A stretch of DNA of 10,057 bases from an uncultured bacterium (GCA_903872005.1 CAIQJD010000296.1:1-10057), one strand, 5' to 3'; counted from the stretch's first letter, positions 1 to 6,575 are shown. Program-made: numbers and translations. The notes: generated by a model not told the origin, from the sequence alone.

Positions 1-394
1 GGTCTTCTCGAAGCCGGTGGAGATCACGGCCAGGGTGGCCGGCATTGGCGGCGGCAAGTTCGAAGTGGATGTCATCGGGCAGAAGACGTTCGACATCGGT
101 CACGCGGTGCTGTTGGAAGTGGGCAGCATTAAGCTGATGGTCAGCGAGTTTCGCGGGCATAGCGGCAACCATCCGATCGTGTACCAGCACTTCGGGATTG
201 ACCCGGCGCAGGCGAAGATGGTGGTCATCAAGACTTCTAGCAACTGGCAGTACTACAATCAGTGGATGTCGGAAGTGATCCGCGTAGATACGCCCGGGCC
301 GACGATGTCGCATCTGGAGCGGTTCGAGTGGAAGCGAAGCCCGCGCCCACTTTGGCCGATAGATGATCTGCGCGAGTGGCACGCGGAGCCTTGA
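1..394 (+). CDS. M81 family metallopeptidase (MlrC-like), C-terminal fragment
   Basis: This is the 3' end of a gene that enters from the left edge; the reading frame is open from base 2 and stops with TGA at 392-394, giving about 130 visible residues. The sequence matches the MlrC C-terminal domain as I know it: a beta-rich stretch (GGKFEVDVIG, VLLEVGSIKLMVSE), then an ASNWQYY-like segment (SSNWQYYNQW), and the typical ending D-T-P-G-P-T-M followed by a basic segment and RPLWPID. Known members are zinc-dependent amide or peptide hydrolases such as microcystinase C; many bacterial copies sit beside oligopeptide ABC transporter genes, as here. The zinc site lies in the missing N-terminal part, so activity cannot be judged. 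The GTG at 17 is internal, not a start. It may be read with an earlier operon, since the next transport gene has its own promoter. Family call fairly sure; substrate unknown. Confidence 0.8.
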   Translation, partial: VFSKPVEITARVAGIGGGKFEVDVIGQKTFDIGHAVLLEVGSIKLMVSEFRGHSGNHPIVYQHFGIDPAQAKMVVIKTSSNWQYYNQWMSEVIRVDTPGPTMSHLERFEWKRSPRPLWPIDDLREWHAEP

Positions 395-462
395 TGCGCG
401 AGGGTGTGCCGGGAGAAGATGGCCGGCCGTCGCTGGACGAACCGGTCTATCTGTATGACCAG

Positions 463-491
463 TTGACGAGTGGGGGCCGGTGTGTTATAAT
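463..491 (+). promoter_or_regulatory. Sigma70/sigmaA-type promoter for the transport operon
   Basis: TTGACG (463-468) and TATAAT (486-491) are separated by exactly 17 bases, and TG at 483-484 gives an extended -10 element (TGTTATAAT). The predicted transcript start is near 498, which leaves a leader of about 200 nt before the lipoprotein ATG at 696. It lies in an AT-richer patch of an otherwise GC-rich sequence, about 70 bases past the stop of the upstream gene. A loose inverted repeat, GGTC (444-447) and GACC (457-460), sits just upstream of the -35 and could be a regulator site, though this is weak. Confidence 0.75.
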
Positions 492-695
492 TGAACCGTA
501 TCGTCCCTCTTCGCCCATGTGCGGCTTTACCTCGGGTTCTTGAGGGGGCAGCGTCGAATTGTCGGAGCAGACAACGATTCCTTCGTGAAGTTGGGCAGTA
601 TCCAAATGGTTGGGTCTCAGTCGTAACGTCATCACGTACCAGAGCATGACCGGAATACAGTCGTCCAAGTTCAGATTCCACAGGGAGGAACAGAG
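492..695 (+). promoter_or_regulatory. Long untranslated leader of the transport operon
   Basis: About 200 nt lie between the promoter and the lipoprotein start codon. Two small hairpins are visible: 530-535 with 540-545 (GUUC loop, two G-U pairs at its base) and TTGTC 559-563 with GACAA 570-574. GACAAC (570-575) could instead pair in part with GTTG at 590-593, so alternative folds are possible. I recognise no known riboswitch, T-box or leader peptide. It ends in a strong ribosome site, GGGAGGA at 683-689, six bases before ATG 696. That the leader regulates anything is inference from its length only. Confidence 0.35.
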
Positions 696-2396
696 ATGAG
701 TCAGAAGTCCAAGAAGTTGTCACGACGCGATTTCCTGAAGGTGGCCGGCACCGCAGCCGTAGGCGCGACCCTCGCCGCCTGCACGCCGGCCCCGACCGCC
801 GCCCCCACGGCTGCTCCGACGGCCGCGCCGGCGGCCACCACGGCCCCGACCAAGGCCCCCGAACCCACCAAGGCGCCGACCGTCGCGCCGACGGCCGCTC
901 CCGCCGGCCCCACCAAGGGCGGCAAGCTCACCTACGGGCAGGTTGGCGACCTGAAGGACCTCGACCCGTTTGACATGCTCTCGCTCAACTACCCGTACTT
1001 CTACAACCTGTACGACTCGCTGCTGGTCTACGACAACAAGTTGAGCATCAAGCCGCGCCTGGCGACTTCATGGGAAGCTGACAAGGATCAGACCAAGATC
1101 ACCCTCAAGTTGCGCCAGGGCGTGAAGTGGCACAACGGGCGAGAGTTCGTGGCCGACGACGTGGTGAAGAACTTCGAGCGCGGCATGAGCGACGTCAAGG
1201 GTCTCAACGTCTACGGTATGTTGTCGCCGGTGTTTGACAAAGGCACGGCGATTGACAAGTATACGGTAGAACTGAAGTTCAAGGCCCCGACGCCGAACCT
1301 GTTCGACTTGTTGAACGCCATCTGCATGCACGCGCCGGAAAGCATGGATTCTCTGCAGAATACGGCCATCGGCACTGGCCCGTTTAAGCTCAAGGAATGG
1401 ATCCCCGGCGATCACGCCACATTCGTGCGCAATGAGACCTACTGGGATACTGGCAAGCCGTACCTGGATGAGTGGACCCTCAAGCCGTATGCCGACTACA
1501 ACGCGCTCTTGAATGCCCTGGAGGGCGGTGTCGTGGATGTGGTCTACGGCATCATGCCGAAGGACAAGGAGCGGATGGAGAAGGCCGGCAAGGTCCTGAC
1601 GCCGGGCCAGGAGGGCTTCATCATTTACACCGTGCTCTTCAACCCGCCGGATTCGGACAGCCCGAACGCCAAGGGGCCGTTGAGCGACAAGCGCGTGCGC
1701 CAGGCCATCAACTACGCGATGGACCGCGATACGATCATCAAGCAAGCGATGTTCGGCGCCGGCAAGCGCAAGGTCACGCACTTCCCCGAATGGTCTGTCG
1801 CTTACTTCGAGGATCTGGAGAAGAGCTACCCGTTCGATCTCAATAAGGCGAAGGAATTGCTGACCGCCGCCGGTTATCCCAACGGCGGGTTCCAGATCAA
1901 CGCCATCTTGACGCCGACCGATCCCACCTACGAGGCCTGGGCGACGATCCACGCCGCCGACCTCAAAAAGCTGGGCATTGATCTCAAGATTGACGTGCTT
2001 GACTCGGCGACCTGGACGGCGCGGCGCTTCGGCACCAAAGAGACGAACAACCGCGCGACCTACGACCTGGACTACACGGGCCAGGGCCGGCAGCACCTCG
2101 ACCCGATGGGCCTGTGGAGCAACAGCGGTTACCGCCTCAAGAACAGCCCCGTGTTCCCGGTCGAGGCCGACTGGCCGGCTGGCTTCCGCGATCTGGTTAC
2201 GCAGGCCGGCTCCACCGTGGACAAGGATGCCCGGCGCAAGATCTTCCGCCAGATCGTGGAGCAGCAGTTGGATCTCTCCATCAATGTGCCGCTCTCGTGG
2301 AAGTACAGCTTCTTCGGCACGCAGCCGAATGTCAAGGGTCTCGCCTTTGACGTGGAAGACAAGATCATGCTGGCCGAAGTCTGGAAGTCCAAGTAA
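696..2396 (+). CDS. ABC transporter substrate-binding lipoprotein, family 5 (DppA/OppA type)
   Basis: A 566-residue extracytoplasmic solute-binding protein that should capture a peptide-like or other small ligand and deliver it to the two permeases encoded next. Residues 1-29 form a Tat-type lipoprotein signal: twin arginine in SRRDFLK (R10-R11), a hydrophobic stretch and the lipobox LAAC with acylated Cys29. Residues 30-76 are a low-complexity linker of repeated TAAP units and TKAP/PEPTKAP segments, a tether common in Chloroflexota lipoproteins. The SBP_bac_5 domain follows from about residue 77, with hallmark segments WHNGREFVADDVV (near 145), GTGPFKLKEW (near 226) and KRVRQAINYAMDRD (near 332). 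Length is normal for the family. The start is fixed by GGGAGGA six bases upstream. Family 5 members also carry nickel, haem, opines and sugars, so a peptide ligand is only a default guess; the linked M81 hydrolase makes an amide-containing ligand plausible. Confidence 0.92.
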   Translation: MSQKSKKLSRRDFLKVAGTAAVGATLAACTPAPTAAPTAAPTAAPAATTAPTKAPEPTKAPTVAPTAAPAGPTKGGKLTYGQVGDLKDLDPFDMLSLNYPYFYNLYDSLLVYDNKLSIKPRLATSWEADKDQTKITLKLRQGVKWHNGREFVADDVVKNFERGMSDVKGLNVYGMLSPVFDKGTAIDKYTVELKFKAPTPNLFDLLNAICMHAPESMDSLQNTAIGTGPFKLKEWIPGDHATFVRNETYWDTGKPYLDEWTLKPYADYNALLNALEGGVVDVVYGIMPKDKERMEKAGKVLTPGQEGFIIYTVLFNPPDSDSPNAKGPLSDKRVRQAINYAMDRDTIIKQAMFGAGKRKVTHFPEWSVAYFEDLEKSYPFDLNKAKELLTAAGYPNGGFQINAILTPTDPTYEAWATIHAADLKKLGIDLKIDVLDSATWTARRFGTKETNNRATYDLDYTGQGRQHLDPMGLWSNSGYRLKNSPVFPVEADWPAGFRDLVTQAGSTVDKDARRKIFRQIVEQQLDLSINVPLSWKYSFFGTQPNVKGLAFDVEDKIMLAEVWKSK

Positions 2397-2442
2397 GCTC
2401 GACGTCGAGCGGCAGCAGATCGTGACGTCAGCCGGACGTCAC
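2397..2442. repeat. Two inverted repeats sharing GACGTC, directly after the lipoprotein stop
   Basis: A perfect 14-base palindrome, GCTCGACGTCGAGC (2397-2410), begins at the base after the TAA stop. Twelve bases on, GTGACGTC (2422-2429) and GACGTCAC (2435-2442) form an 8-bp stem with a 5-base loop. Both contain GACGTC. They could fold in the mRNA to protect the 3' end of the lipoprotein message, or be protein-binding sites; the sequence alone does not decide. Confidence 0.55.
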
Positions 2443-2475
2443 ATAGCCCACCAGAACCGTTGACTGACGCGACCT

Positions 2476-2510
2476 CCGAGTTCCGAACGGCCCCACCGTT
2501 CGGAACTCGG
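2476..2510 (+). terminator. Intercistronic hairpin (attenuator or mRNA-stabilising stem)
   Basis: A perfect 15-bp stem (2476-2490 with 2496-2510) closes a CCCCA loop. It lies 80 bases after the lipoprotein stop and 49 bases before the first permease start. The downstream bases (CAGGGTTGTTGC) are not a proper U-tract, so partial termination or protection of the upstream message is more likely than full termination. Similar stems between binding-protein and permease genes elsewhere (for example malE-malF) keep the binding protein in excess over the membrane subunits; the same role is inferred here. Confidence 0.6.
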
Positions 2511-2559
2511 CAGGGTTGTTGCGCTCTCGCCATCGTGTGGGAGTAGGGAAGGAGCATCT

Positions 2560-3504
2560 ATGGCTCGCTTCATCGCCAACCGGCTTTTGCAGGCCATTCC
2601 CGTCATCTTCTTGGCTTCCGTGCTCGTCTTCTTGCTCATCAAGCTGATCCCCGGCGACCCGGCCTGGGTCATCTTGGGAGAGAATGCGCGCACGGTCGAG
2701 TACGAAGCGCTGCGTGAGAAACTCGGTCTGAACCAGCCCCTCTATGTCCAGTATGGCAAGTGGTTGTACCACGTTTTGCAGGGCGACTTGGGCGTCTCGC
2801 ACATCAACCGGTTCCCCGTTGGGCGGATGCTTGTGTTGAAAGGGCAGGCTACGTTGGAGCTTGCCCTGGGCGCTATGTTGGTGGCGACCCTGCTCTCATT
2901 TCCCATCGGCATCTTCTCGGCCATCCATCGAGGATCGCTGATAGACCGTGTGCTGACATTAGTGACCTCGGTTTTCTATGCCATCCCCACGTTCTGGCTG
3001 GCGATTCTGCTGGTGCTATTCGTTTCGCTGCGCCTGAAGTGGCTGCCTCCGTCGGGCCGGGTGGCGCCGGCGGAGGATTTCGGGATGTTTGTGCGCCTGT
3101 TGATCCTGCCGGCGATCACGTTGGGCATTCCCACTTCGGCCGTGTTGGCGCGATTCATCAAGATGTCGTTGCTAGAAACGTTGCAGCAGGACTACATCCG
3201 CACGGCGCGCGCGAAAGGATTGCAGGAGCGCCTCGTCCTGATTCGCCACGCGTTGCGCAACGCGCTGATCCCGGTGGTGACGGTCTTCGGCCTGCAATTG
3301 GGCAACTTCTTGGGCGGCGCCGTGGTGACTGAGTCCATGTATCTGTGGCCGGGACTTGGGAGTATGGCCCTGCACGGCATTTTGACCCGCGACTATCCGG
3401 TCGTGCAGGGAGTGGTACTCCTGGTCGTTGTGGTGTTCGTGATGATGAATTTGCTGGTTGACCTGACATATGGCTTTCTGGATCCGCGCGTGCGCTACGA
3501 TTAG
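2560..3504 (+). CDS. ABC transporter permease, DppB/OppB type
   Basis: A 314-residue inner-membrane permease forming half of the translocation channel for the ligand bound by the preceding lipoprotein. Six hydrophobic segments are visible at about residues 10-30, 97-121, 130-156, 176-197, 235-258 and 281-305. The opening MARFIANRLLQAIPVIF and the periplasmic LIPGDPAWVILGENA segment are typical of DppB. The EAA-like cytoplasmic loop that docks the ATPase is at about 211-238 (DYIRTARAKG, then HALRNALIP), and the protein ends with the family's FLDPRVRYD. GGAAGGAG at 2547-2554 lies five bases before ATG 2560. It is followed after 59 bases by its partner permease. Family certain; ligand unknown. 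No ATPase gene follows in this operon. Confidence 0.92.
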   Translation: MARFIANRLLQAIPVIFLASVLVFLLIKLIPGDPAWVILGENARTVEYEALREKLGLNQPLYVQYGKWLYHVLQGDLGVSHINRFPVGRMLVLKGQATLELALGAMLVATLLSFPIGIFSAIHRGSLIDRVLTLVTSVFYAIPTFWLAILLVLFVSLRLKWLPPSGRVAPAEDFGMFVRLLILPAITLGIPTSAVLARFIKMSLLETLQQDYIRTARAKGLQERLVLIRHALRNALIPVVTVFGLQLGNFLGGAVVTESMYLWPGLGSMALHGILTRDYPVVQGVVLLVVVVFVMMNLLVDLTYGFLDPRVRYD

Positions 3505-3551
3505 GCAGACGGTTCCGAGTTCCCATTCGCATTATCGTGAGAATTATGCCC

Positions 3552-3557
3552 GGAGGA
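3552..3557 (+). promoter_or_regulatory. Ribosome binding site that fixes the start of the second permease
   Basis: GGAGGA lies six bases before ATG 3564. The in-frame GTG at 3537 and ATG at 3546 have no comparable site upstream, so the shorter protein is preferred. Confidence 0.7.
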
Positions 3558-3563
3558 CGCCGT

Positions 3564-4487
3564 ATGGCAGACCCCGTTCCCGAAGTCGCTGTCAAAGTGA
3601 AGCCCCGCCGGCAGACGTTGGAACGTCGGCTTGGCCTCGAGCATAGCATGTTCTGGGTCACAGCTTTCCGCACGCTGCGCGCGCCGGGGGGCTGGTTGGG
3701 CCTACTCATCGTCGTTGTCATGATTGGGATGTCCGTAGCGGCGCCATTGTTCTCTCCGATGGATCCGCTGGAGATTCATAAGAGCGATCAGTTTTTGCCG
3801 CCGCAGGCGAAGTATCTGGCCGGCACGGACGAATTCGGGCGCGATCTGCTCAGTCGCACCATCTGGGCCGGCCGCATCTCGCTGCTGGCCGGCGCATTCG
3901 CAGTGACCTTCGCGATGGGCGTCGGCGTCCCATTGGGGTTGGTCGCCGGCTATTTCGGCCACGCGACTGACGCCGTGGTGATGCGCACGATGGACACGCT
4001 CCTGGCCTTCCCCGCCATTCTGCTGGCAATGGCTATTGTAGCCGTCATCGGCCCGGGTTCGATCAATGCCATGATCGCTGTCGGCATCGTCAGCATTCCG
4101 ACGTTCTCGCGTGTGGCGCGTTCCAGCATGTTGACGCAGAAGAACATGGACTACGTGATGGCCGCGCGGGCGGTAGGCGCGCGCGATTCACGCATCATCT
4201 TCCGCAGCATTCTGCCCAATGCCATCCCGGTCGTACTGGTGCAGATCTCCGTATCGGTGGCCTTTGCCGTGTTGGTCGAGGCGTCTTTGAGCTTCCTCGG
4301 CCTGGGCACGCAGCCGCCTGATCCCTCGTGGGGCAATTTGTTGCAGACCAGCCGGAAGTACCTGGATCGGGCGTGGTGGTATGGCGTCTTTCCTGGCATC
4401 TTCCTCACTACCTTGATTGTCGGTCTGAACCTGTTTTCCGAGGCCCTGCGCGACGCGCTCGATCCGACGCGTCGGCATCTCTTCTGA
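3564..4487 (+). CDS. ABC transporter permease, DppC/OppC type
   Basis: A 307-residue inner-membrane permease, partner of the DppB-like protein just upstream. It has the long cytoplasmic N-terminus of DppC proteins (residues 1-42, rich in basic residues) and a first membrane segment at about 43-63. The family signature is at 86-110 (AGTDEFGRDLLSRTIWAGRIS). Further hydrophobic segments lie at about 107-131, 148-164, 167-180, 221-245 and 275-292. The EAA loop is at about 196-222 (DYVMAARAVGARD, SILPNAIP), followed by SLSFLGLGTQPPDPSWG, highly typical of the family. An in-frame GTG at 3537 would add nine residues, but GGAGGA six bases before ATG 3564 favours the start given. The operon ends here: a strong palindrome follows 23 bases after the stop and no OppD/OppF-type ATPase gene is present. 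Confidence 0.92.
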   Translation: MADPVPEVAVKVKPRRQTLERRLGLEHSMFWVTAFRTLRAPGGWLGLLIVVVMIGMSVAAPLFSPMDPLEIHKSDQFLPPQAKYLAGTDEFGRDLLSRTIWAGRISLLAGAFAVTFAMGVGVPLGLVAGYFGHATDAVVMRTMDTLLAFPAILLAMAIVAVIGPGSINAMIAVGIVSIPTFSRVARSSMLTQKNMDYVMAARAVGARDSRIIFRSILPNAIPVVLVQISVSVAFAVLVEASLSFLGLGTQPPDPSWGNLLQTSRKYLDRAWWYGVFPGIFLTTLIVGLNLFSEALRDALDPTRRHLF

Positions 4488-4510
4488 GCCTCTACGGCAG
4501 TAGCCTCTTT

Positions 4511-4540
4511 GGCGAGCGAGACCGGCCGGTCTCGCTCGCC
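4511..4540 (+). terminator. Probable terminator of the transport operon
   Basis: A perfect 30-base palindrome whose practical fold is a 13-bp GC-rich stem (4511-4523 with 4528-4540) and a GGCC loop. It starts 23 bases after the permease stop and lies upstream of the next promoter. The following bases TTCGCGTTTC give only a broken T-tract, so termination may be partly factor-assisted. The opposite strand has no T-run, so it is probably one-directional. Confidence 0.7.
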
Positions 4541-4587
4541 TTCGCGTTTCAGGAGCCGGCTGGAGGACTACGGGTCTCACCTCGCGC

Positions 4588-4616
4588 TTGACAGGTCCAT
4601 GAAATGGCGCGATAAT
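4588..4616 (+). promoter_or_regulatory. Sigma70/sigmaA-type promoter of the gntR-dehydratase-dehydrogenase operon
   Basis: A perfect -35 TTGACA (4588-4593) and a -10 GATAAT (4611-4616) are spaced by 17 bases. Transcription should start near 4623, leaving a leader of roughly 45 nt before the regulator start at 4667. The five genes that follow are closely packed with no other clear promoter, so this one probably drives all of them to the terminator at 9762-9793. Confidence 0.8.
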
Positions 4617-4634
4617 TTGATCAAATATCAAATA
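4615..4634. promoter_or_regulatory. Candidate operator, probably for the adjacent GntR regulator
   Basis: ATTTGATCAAAT (4615-4626) is a perfect 12-base palindrome that overlaps the last two bases of the -10 and the expected transcript start. The half-site ATCAAAT occurs three times: reversed at 4615-4621, forward at 4620-4626 and forward again at 4627-4633. An AT-rich dyad on the start site of a gene for a GntR-family protein is the usual place for autorepression. No copy of the palindrome is seen at the transport promoter (463-491), so the regulator may control only its own operon. Binding is inferred. Confidence 0.6.
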
Positions 4635-4655
4635 TGCTTCGCCAGTCTGGCTGGC

Positions 4656-4660
4656 AGAGG
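4656..4660 (+). promoter_or_regulatory. Ribosome binding site that fixes the start of the GntR gene
   Basis: AGAGG lies six bases before ATG 4667. The upstream in-frame ATG 4634 sits only about 11 bases past the predicted transcript start, inside the operator, with no ribosome site, and ATG 4661 directly abuts AGAGG. Confidence 0.55.
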
Positions 4661-4666
4661 ATGAAG

Positions 4667-5350
4667 ATGGCGCTGATTCGTTCGGGAGCCGGCGCGAATA
4701 CCGTCACATACGGCAATATCGCTGACCCGGTCACGACGCATATTCGGCAGATGATCCTGGATGGCGCGGCGCGGCCGGGTCAGCCCTTGCGCTTGCACGC
4801 CTTAGCGCAGAGCCTGGGCGTCAGCAGCATGCCGGTGCGTGAGGCGCTACGGCAGTTGCAGGCCGAAGGGCTGGTTGTCTTTTATCCGCGACGGGGCGCG
4901 TTCGTGGCGCAATTGTCGCGCGCCGAGTTCGAGGAGCTGGATCGCATCTGTGAGGAGCTGGATGTGCTGGCCTGTCGTTGGACCGGCGAGGATTTCGGGC
5001 GCATCCCTCTGCCGCGCATGGCGGCGATCCTGGCGGAGTTGGGGGAGGCGGAAGGCGCCGGCGATGTGCCGCGCCGGCTGCAGTTGGTGCGCGAGTTCCG
5101 GCTCTTGATTTGGGCCGGCGCCGGCCGGCCGCATCTGCTGCAGATGTTGACCAATATTTTGGATCGGACGGCGCAATACCGACGTGTTTTCTCGGAAGCG
5201 AACCATCTGGCCGGCGAGCGCATGGGGTTCTATACGGCGATGTTTCAGGCATGTGAAAGCGGCGATGTGGAGCGACTGGTGGATACGGTGCGCCGATTGT
5301 ACGCCTTCGCTCGGCCGGCGATCCTGGCGCGTATGACGATGAGTCAGTAA
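4667..5350 (+). CDS. GntR family transcriptional regulator, FadR-like (FCD-type) subfamily
   Basis: A 227-residue cytoplasmic DNA-binding regulator, first gene of the operon it probably controls. The winged helix-turn-helix spans about residues 17-84, with the recognition region LAQSLGVSSMPVREALRQLQAEGLV (46-70) and wing PRRGAFVAQLS, very typical of GntR proteins. Residues 86-225 form a helical domain of the size and layout of FCD ligand-binding domains. The usual FCD metal ligands are not found: the D-x3-H motif is replaced by V141-REF-R145, and the two later histidines are not visible, so ligand binding is probably metal-free. The chosen start uses AGAGG six bases upstream; ATG 4634 would add eleven residues but lies inside the operator. 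The next gene starts 22 bases after the stop. By analogy with other FadR-type regulators it would be a repressor released by the pathway substrate or an intermediate. Confidence 0.9.
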   Translation: MALIRSGAGANTVTYGNIADPVTTHIRQMILDGAARPGQPLRLHALAQSLGVSSMPVREALRQLQAEGLVVFYPRRGAFVAQLSRAEFEELDRICEELDVLACRWTGEDFGRIPLPRMAAILAELGEAEGAGDVPRRLQLVREFRLLIWAGAGRPHLLQMLTNILDRTAQYRRVFSEANHLAGERMGFYTAMFQACESGDVERLVDTVRRLYAFARPAILARMTMSQ

Positions 5351-5372
5351 GGCCCGTTGGGGGAGGTTTGAC

Positions 5373-6557
5373 GTGCGTATCACCGACATTCGTAGCATGG
5401 TCTTGCGTGGGCCAGACAGGCACGGCATCGGCGGCGCGGCGCGTGAGTGGAGTGTGGTGATTGTGCGCGTGGACACGGACGCCGGCATCTATGGCCTCGG
5501 CGAAGCGCTGAACTACATGGGCGTGCGTGAGGCTCTGGCGTACATCAAAGGCCGGCTGGTAGGCCGCAGTCCCCTGGACGCGGGGCCAATCGTGACGGAC
5601 TTGATCTATGGCGGACTGCCGCCGCACAAGCCGGCGGGTTGCCCGAATGATGTGCCACATGGCCCGACGGTCTGGGCGACCGGCGCGGTGGAGATGGCGC
5701 TGTGCGATCTGGCAGGCAAGGCGCTGGGCGCGCCGGTCTACGCGCTGCTGGGCGGCAAGTATCGCGACAGGATCGCCATCTACCTGGATCGCAGCGCGCC
5801 GGCGCAGTTGGACAACCTGGATGCCTGGAAGGCGCTGGCCGTGGAGACGCGGGAGCGTGGCTTCGATCATATCAAGTTCGACATAGATTACATGGCGCCG
5901 GCGCAGACTGCCGACGTCTGGAATCGTAACATCGCTTTGCCGCAACTGAATCGCATCGTCGAGCGGATGACCGCGGCGCGGCAGGCAGCCGGGCCGGACA
6001 TGGAAGTAGCGGCCGATTGCCACCGCCAATACAACGTCCCTTCGGCGATCCGCCTGGCGCAAGAGCTGGCCCCGTTGCGCCTGCGCTGGCTGGAGGATCC
6101 GACGCCCCTCGTCAATCCGGATGCGTTGGCCGAAGTGCGAGCCAAGAGCGCGATCCCCATTTGCATCGGAGAAGATTTCACCGCCGAGGAGTTCCGGCTG
6201 TTCATTGACCGCCAGACGTGTGACATCATTCACCCTGACGTGCTCTTCACCGGCGGGCTGCGCGAGGCCAAAAAGATCGCCGACTATGCCGACCTGCACT
6301 ACTTGCCGATGGCGATGCACAACAATGGCTCGGCGTTGGCAACGATCGCCGCGGCGCATGTGGCGGCCGCCAGCCGCAACTTCATCGGCCTGGAATTTCA
6401 TTTTGCCGACGCGCCGTGGCTGTGTGATTTGGCGATGCGCGATGCGCCGCTCTTTGAGCAGGGATATCTGCGCTTGACGGACGCGCCCGGCCTGGGCGTC
6501 GTCTTGAACGAAGAGGTATGCCGAAGCGTCTTGGACGCCCATGAAGCACTATTCTGA
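5373..6557 (+). CDS. Enolase-superfamily enzyme, mandelate racemase/acid-sugar dehydratase type
   Basis: A 394-residue cytosolic enzyme that should remove a proton alpha to a carboxylate using Mg2+; the likely reaction is dehydration of a hydroxy or sugar acid to a 2-keto-3-deoxy acid. The N-terminal capping domain covers about 1-125 and the barrel domain the rest. Metal ligands appear as D215 (in AADCH), E241 (LEDP) and E267 (GED). The catalytic dyad D289 (HPDV) and H316 (MAMHNNGS) is present, and E341 (GLEFH) fits the late acidic residue. The spacing D215-E241-E267 (26 and 26) matches mandelate racemase. The second-strand base is K168-F-D170, that is KxD rather than KxK. H217, two residues after the first ligand, is a position used as general acid in sugar-acid dehydratases. 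GTG 5373 is preceded by GGGGGAGG at 5359-5366. Substrate not determinable; a racemase or cycloisomerase is less likely. Confidence 0.88.
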   Translation: MRITDIRSMVLRGPDRHGIGGAAREWSVVIVRVDTDAGIYGLGEALNYMGVREALAYIKGRLVGRSPLDAGPIVTDLIYGGLPPHKPAGCPNDVPHGPTVWATGAVEMALCDLAGKALGAPVYALLGGKYRDRIAIYLDRSAPAQLDNLDAWKALAVETRERGFDHIKFDIDYMAPAQTADVWNRNIALPQLNRIVERMTAARQAAGPDMEVAADCHRQYNVPSAIRLAQELAPLRLRWLEDPTPLVNPDALAEVRAKSAIPICIGEDFTAEEFRLFIDRQTCDIIHPDVLFTGGLREAKKIADYADLHYLPMAMHNNGSALATIAAAHVAAASRNFIGLEFHFADAPWLCDLAMRDAPLFEQGYLRLTDAPGLGVVLNEEVCRSVLDAHEALF

Positions 6558-6562
6558 ACGAT

Positions 6563-6568
6563 AGGAGG
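6563..6568 (+). promoter_or_regulatory. Ribosome binding site that fixes the start of E1-alpha
   Basis: AGGAGG lies seven bases before GTG 6576. A TTG at 6570, two codons earlier in the same frame, is only one base from this site and so is not a usable start. Confidence 0.75.
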
Positions 6569-6575
6569 TTTGCCG

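Noticed and set aside
444..460. GGTC/GACC inverted repeat upstream of the -35 as a GntR site
   Set aside because: The arms are only four bases, with a bulge beyond them, and do not resemble the ATTTGATCAAAT dyad at the gntR promoter.
780..920. Tandem repetitive DNA coding for TAAP units
   Set aside because: This is the low-complexity lipoprotein linker, an in-frame protein feature, not a separate repeat element or CRISPR.
1068..2096. Minus-strand open frame (342 codons) opposite the lipoprotein
   Set aside because: Shadow of a canonical family-5 binding protein; the translation has no recognisable motif.
3537..3563. Earlier GTG start for the DppC-like permease
   Set aside because: GGAGGA lies inside this stretch, six bases before ATG 3564, so the later start fits better.
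4487..4508. Direct repeat AGCCTCT around the permease stop
   Set aside because: Seven bases repeated once is expected by chance and no mobile element is associated with it.
4821..6542. Long minus-strand open frame (573 codons) across the regulator and dehydratase genes
   Set aside because: It lies opposite two clearly recognisable plus-strand proteins, has an Arg/His/Gln-rich composition typical of antisense frames in GC-rich DNA, and resembles no family.
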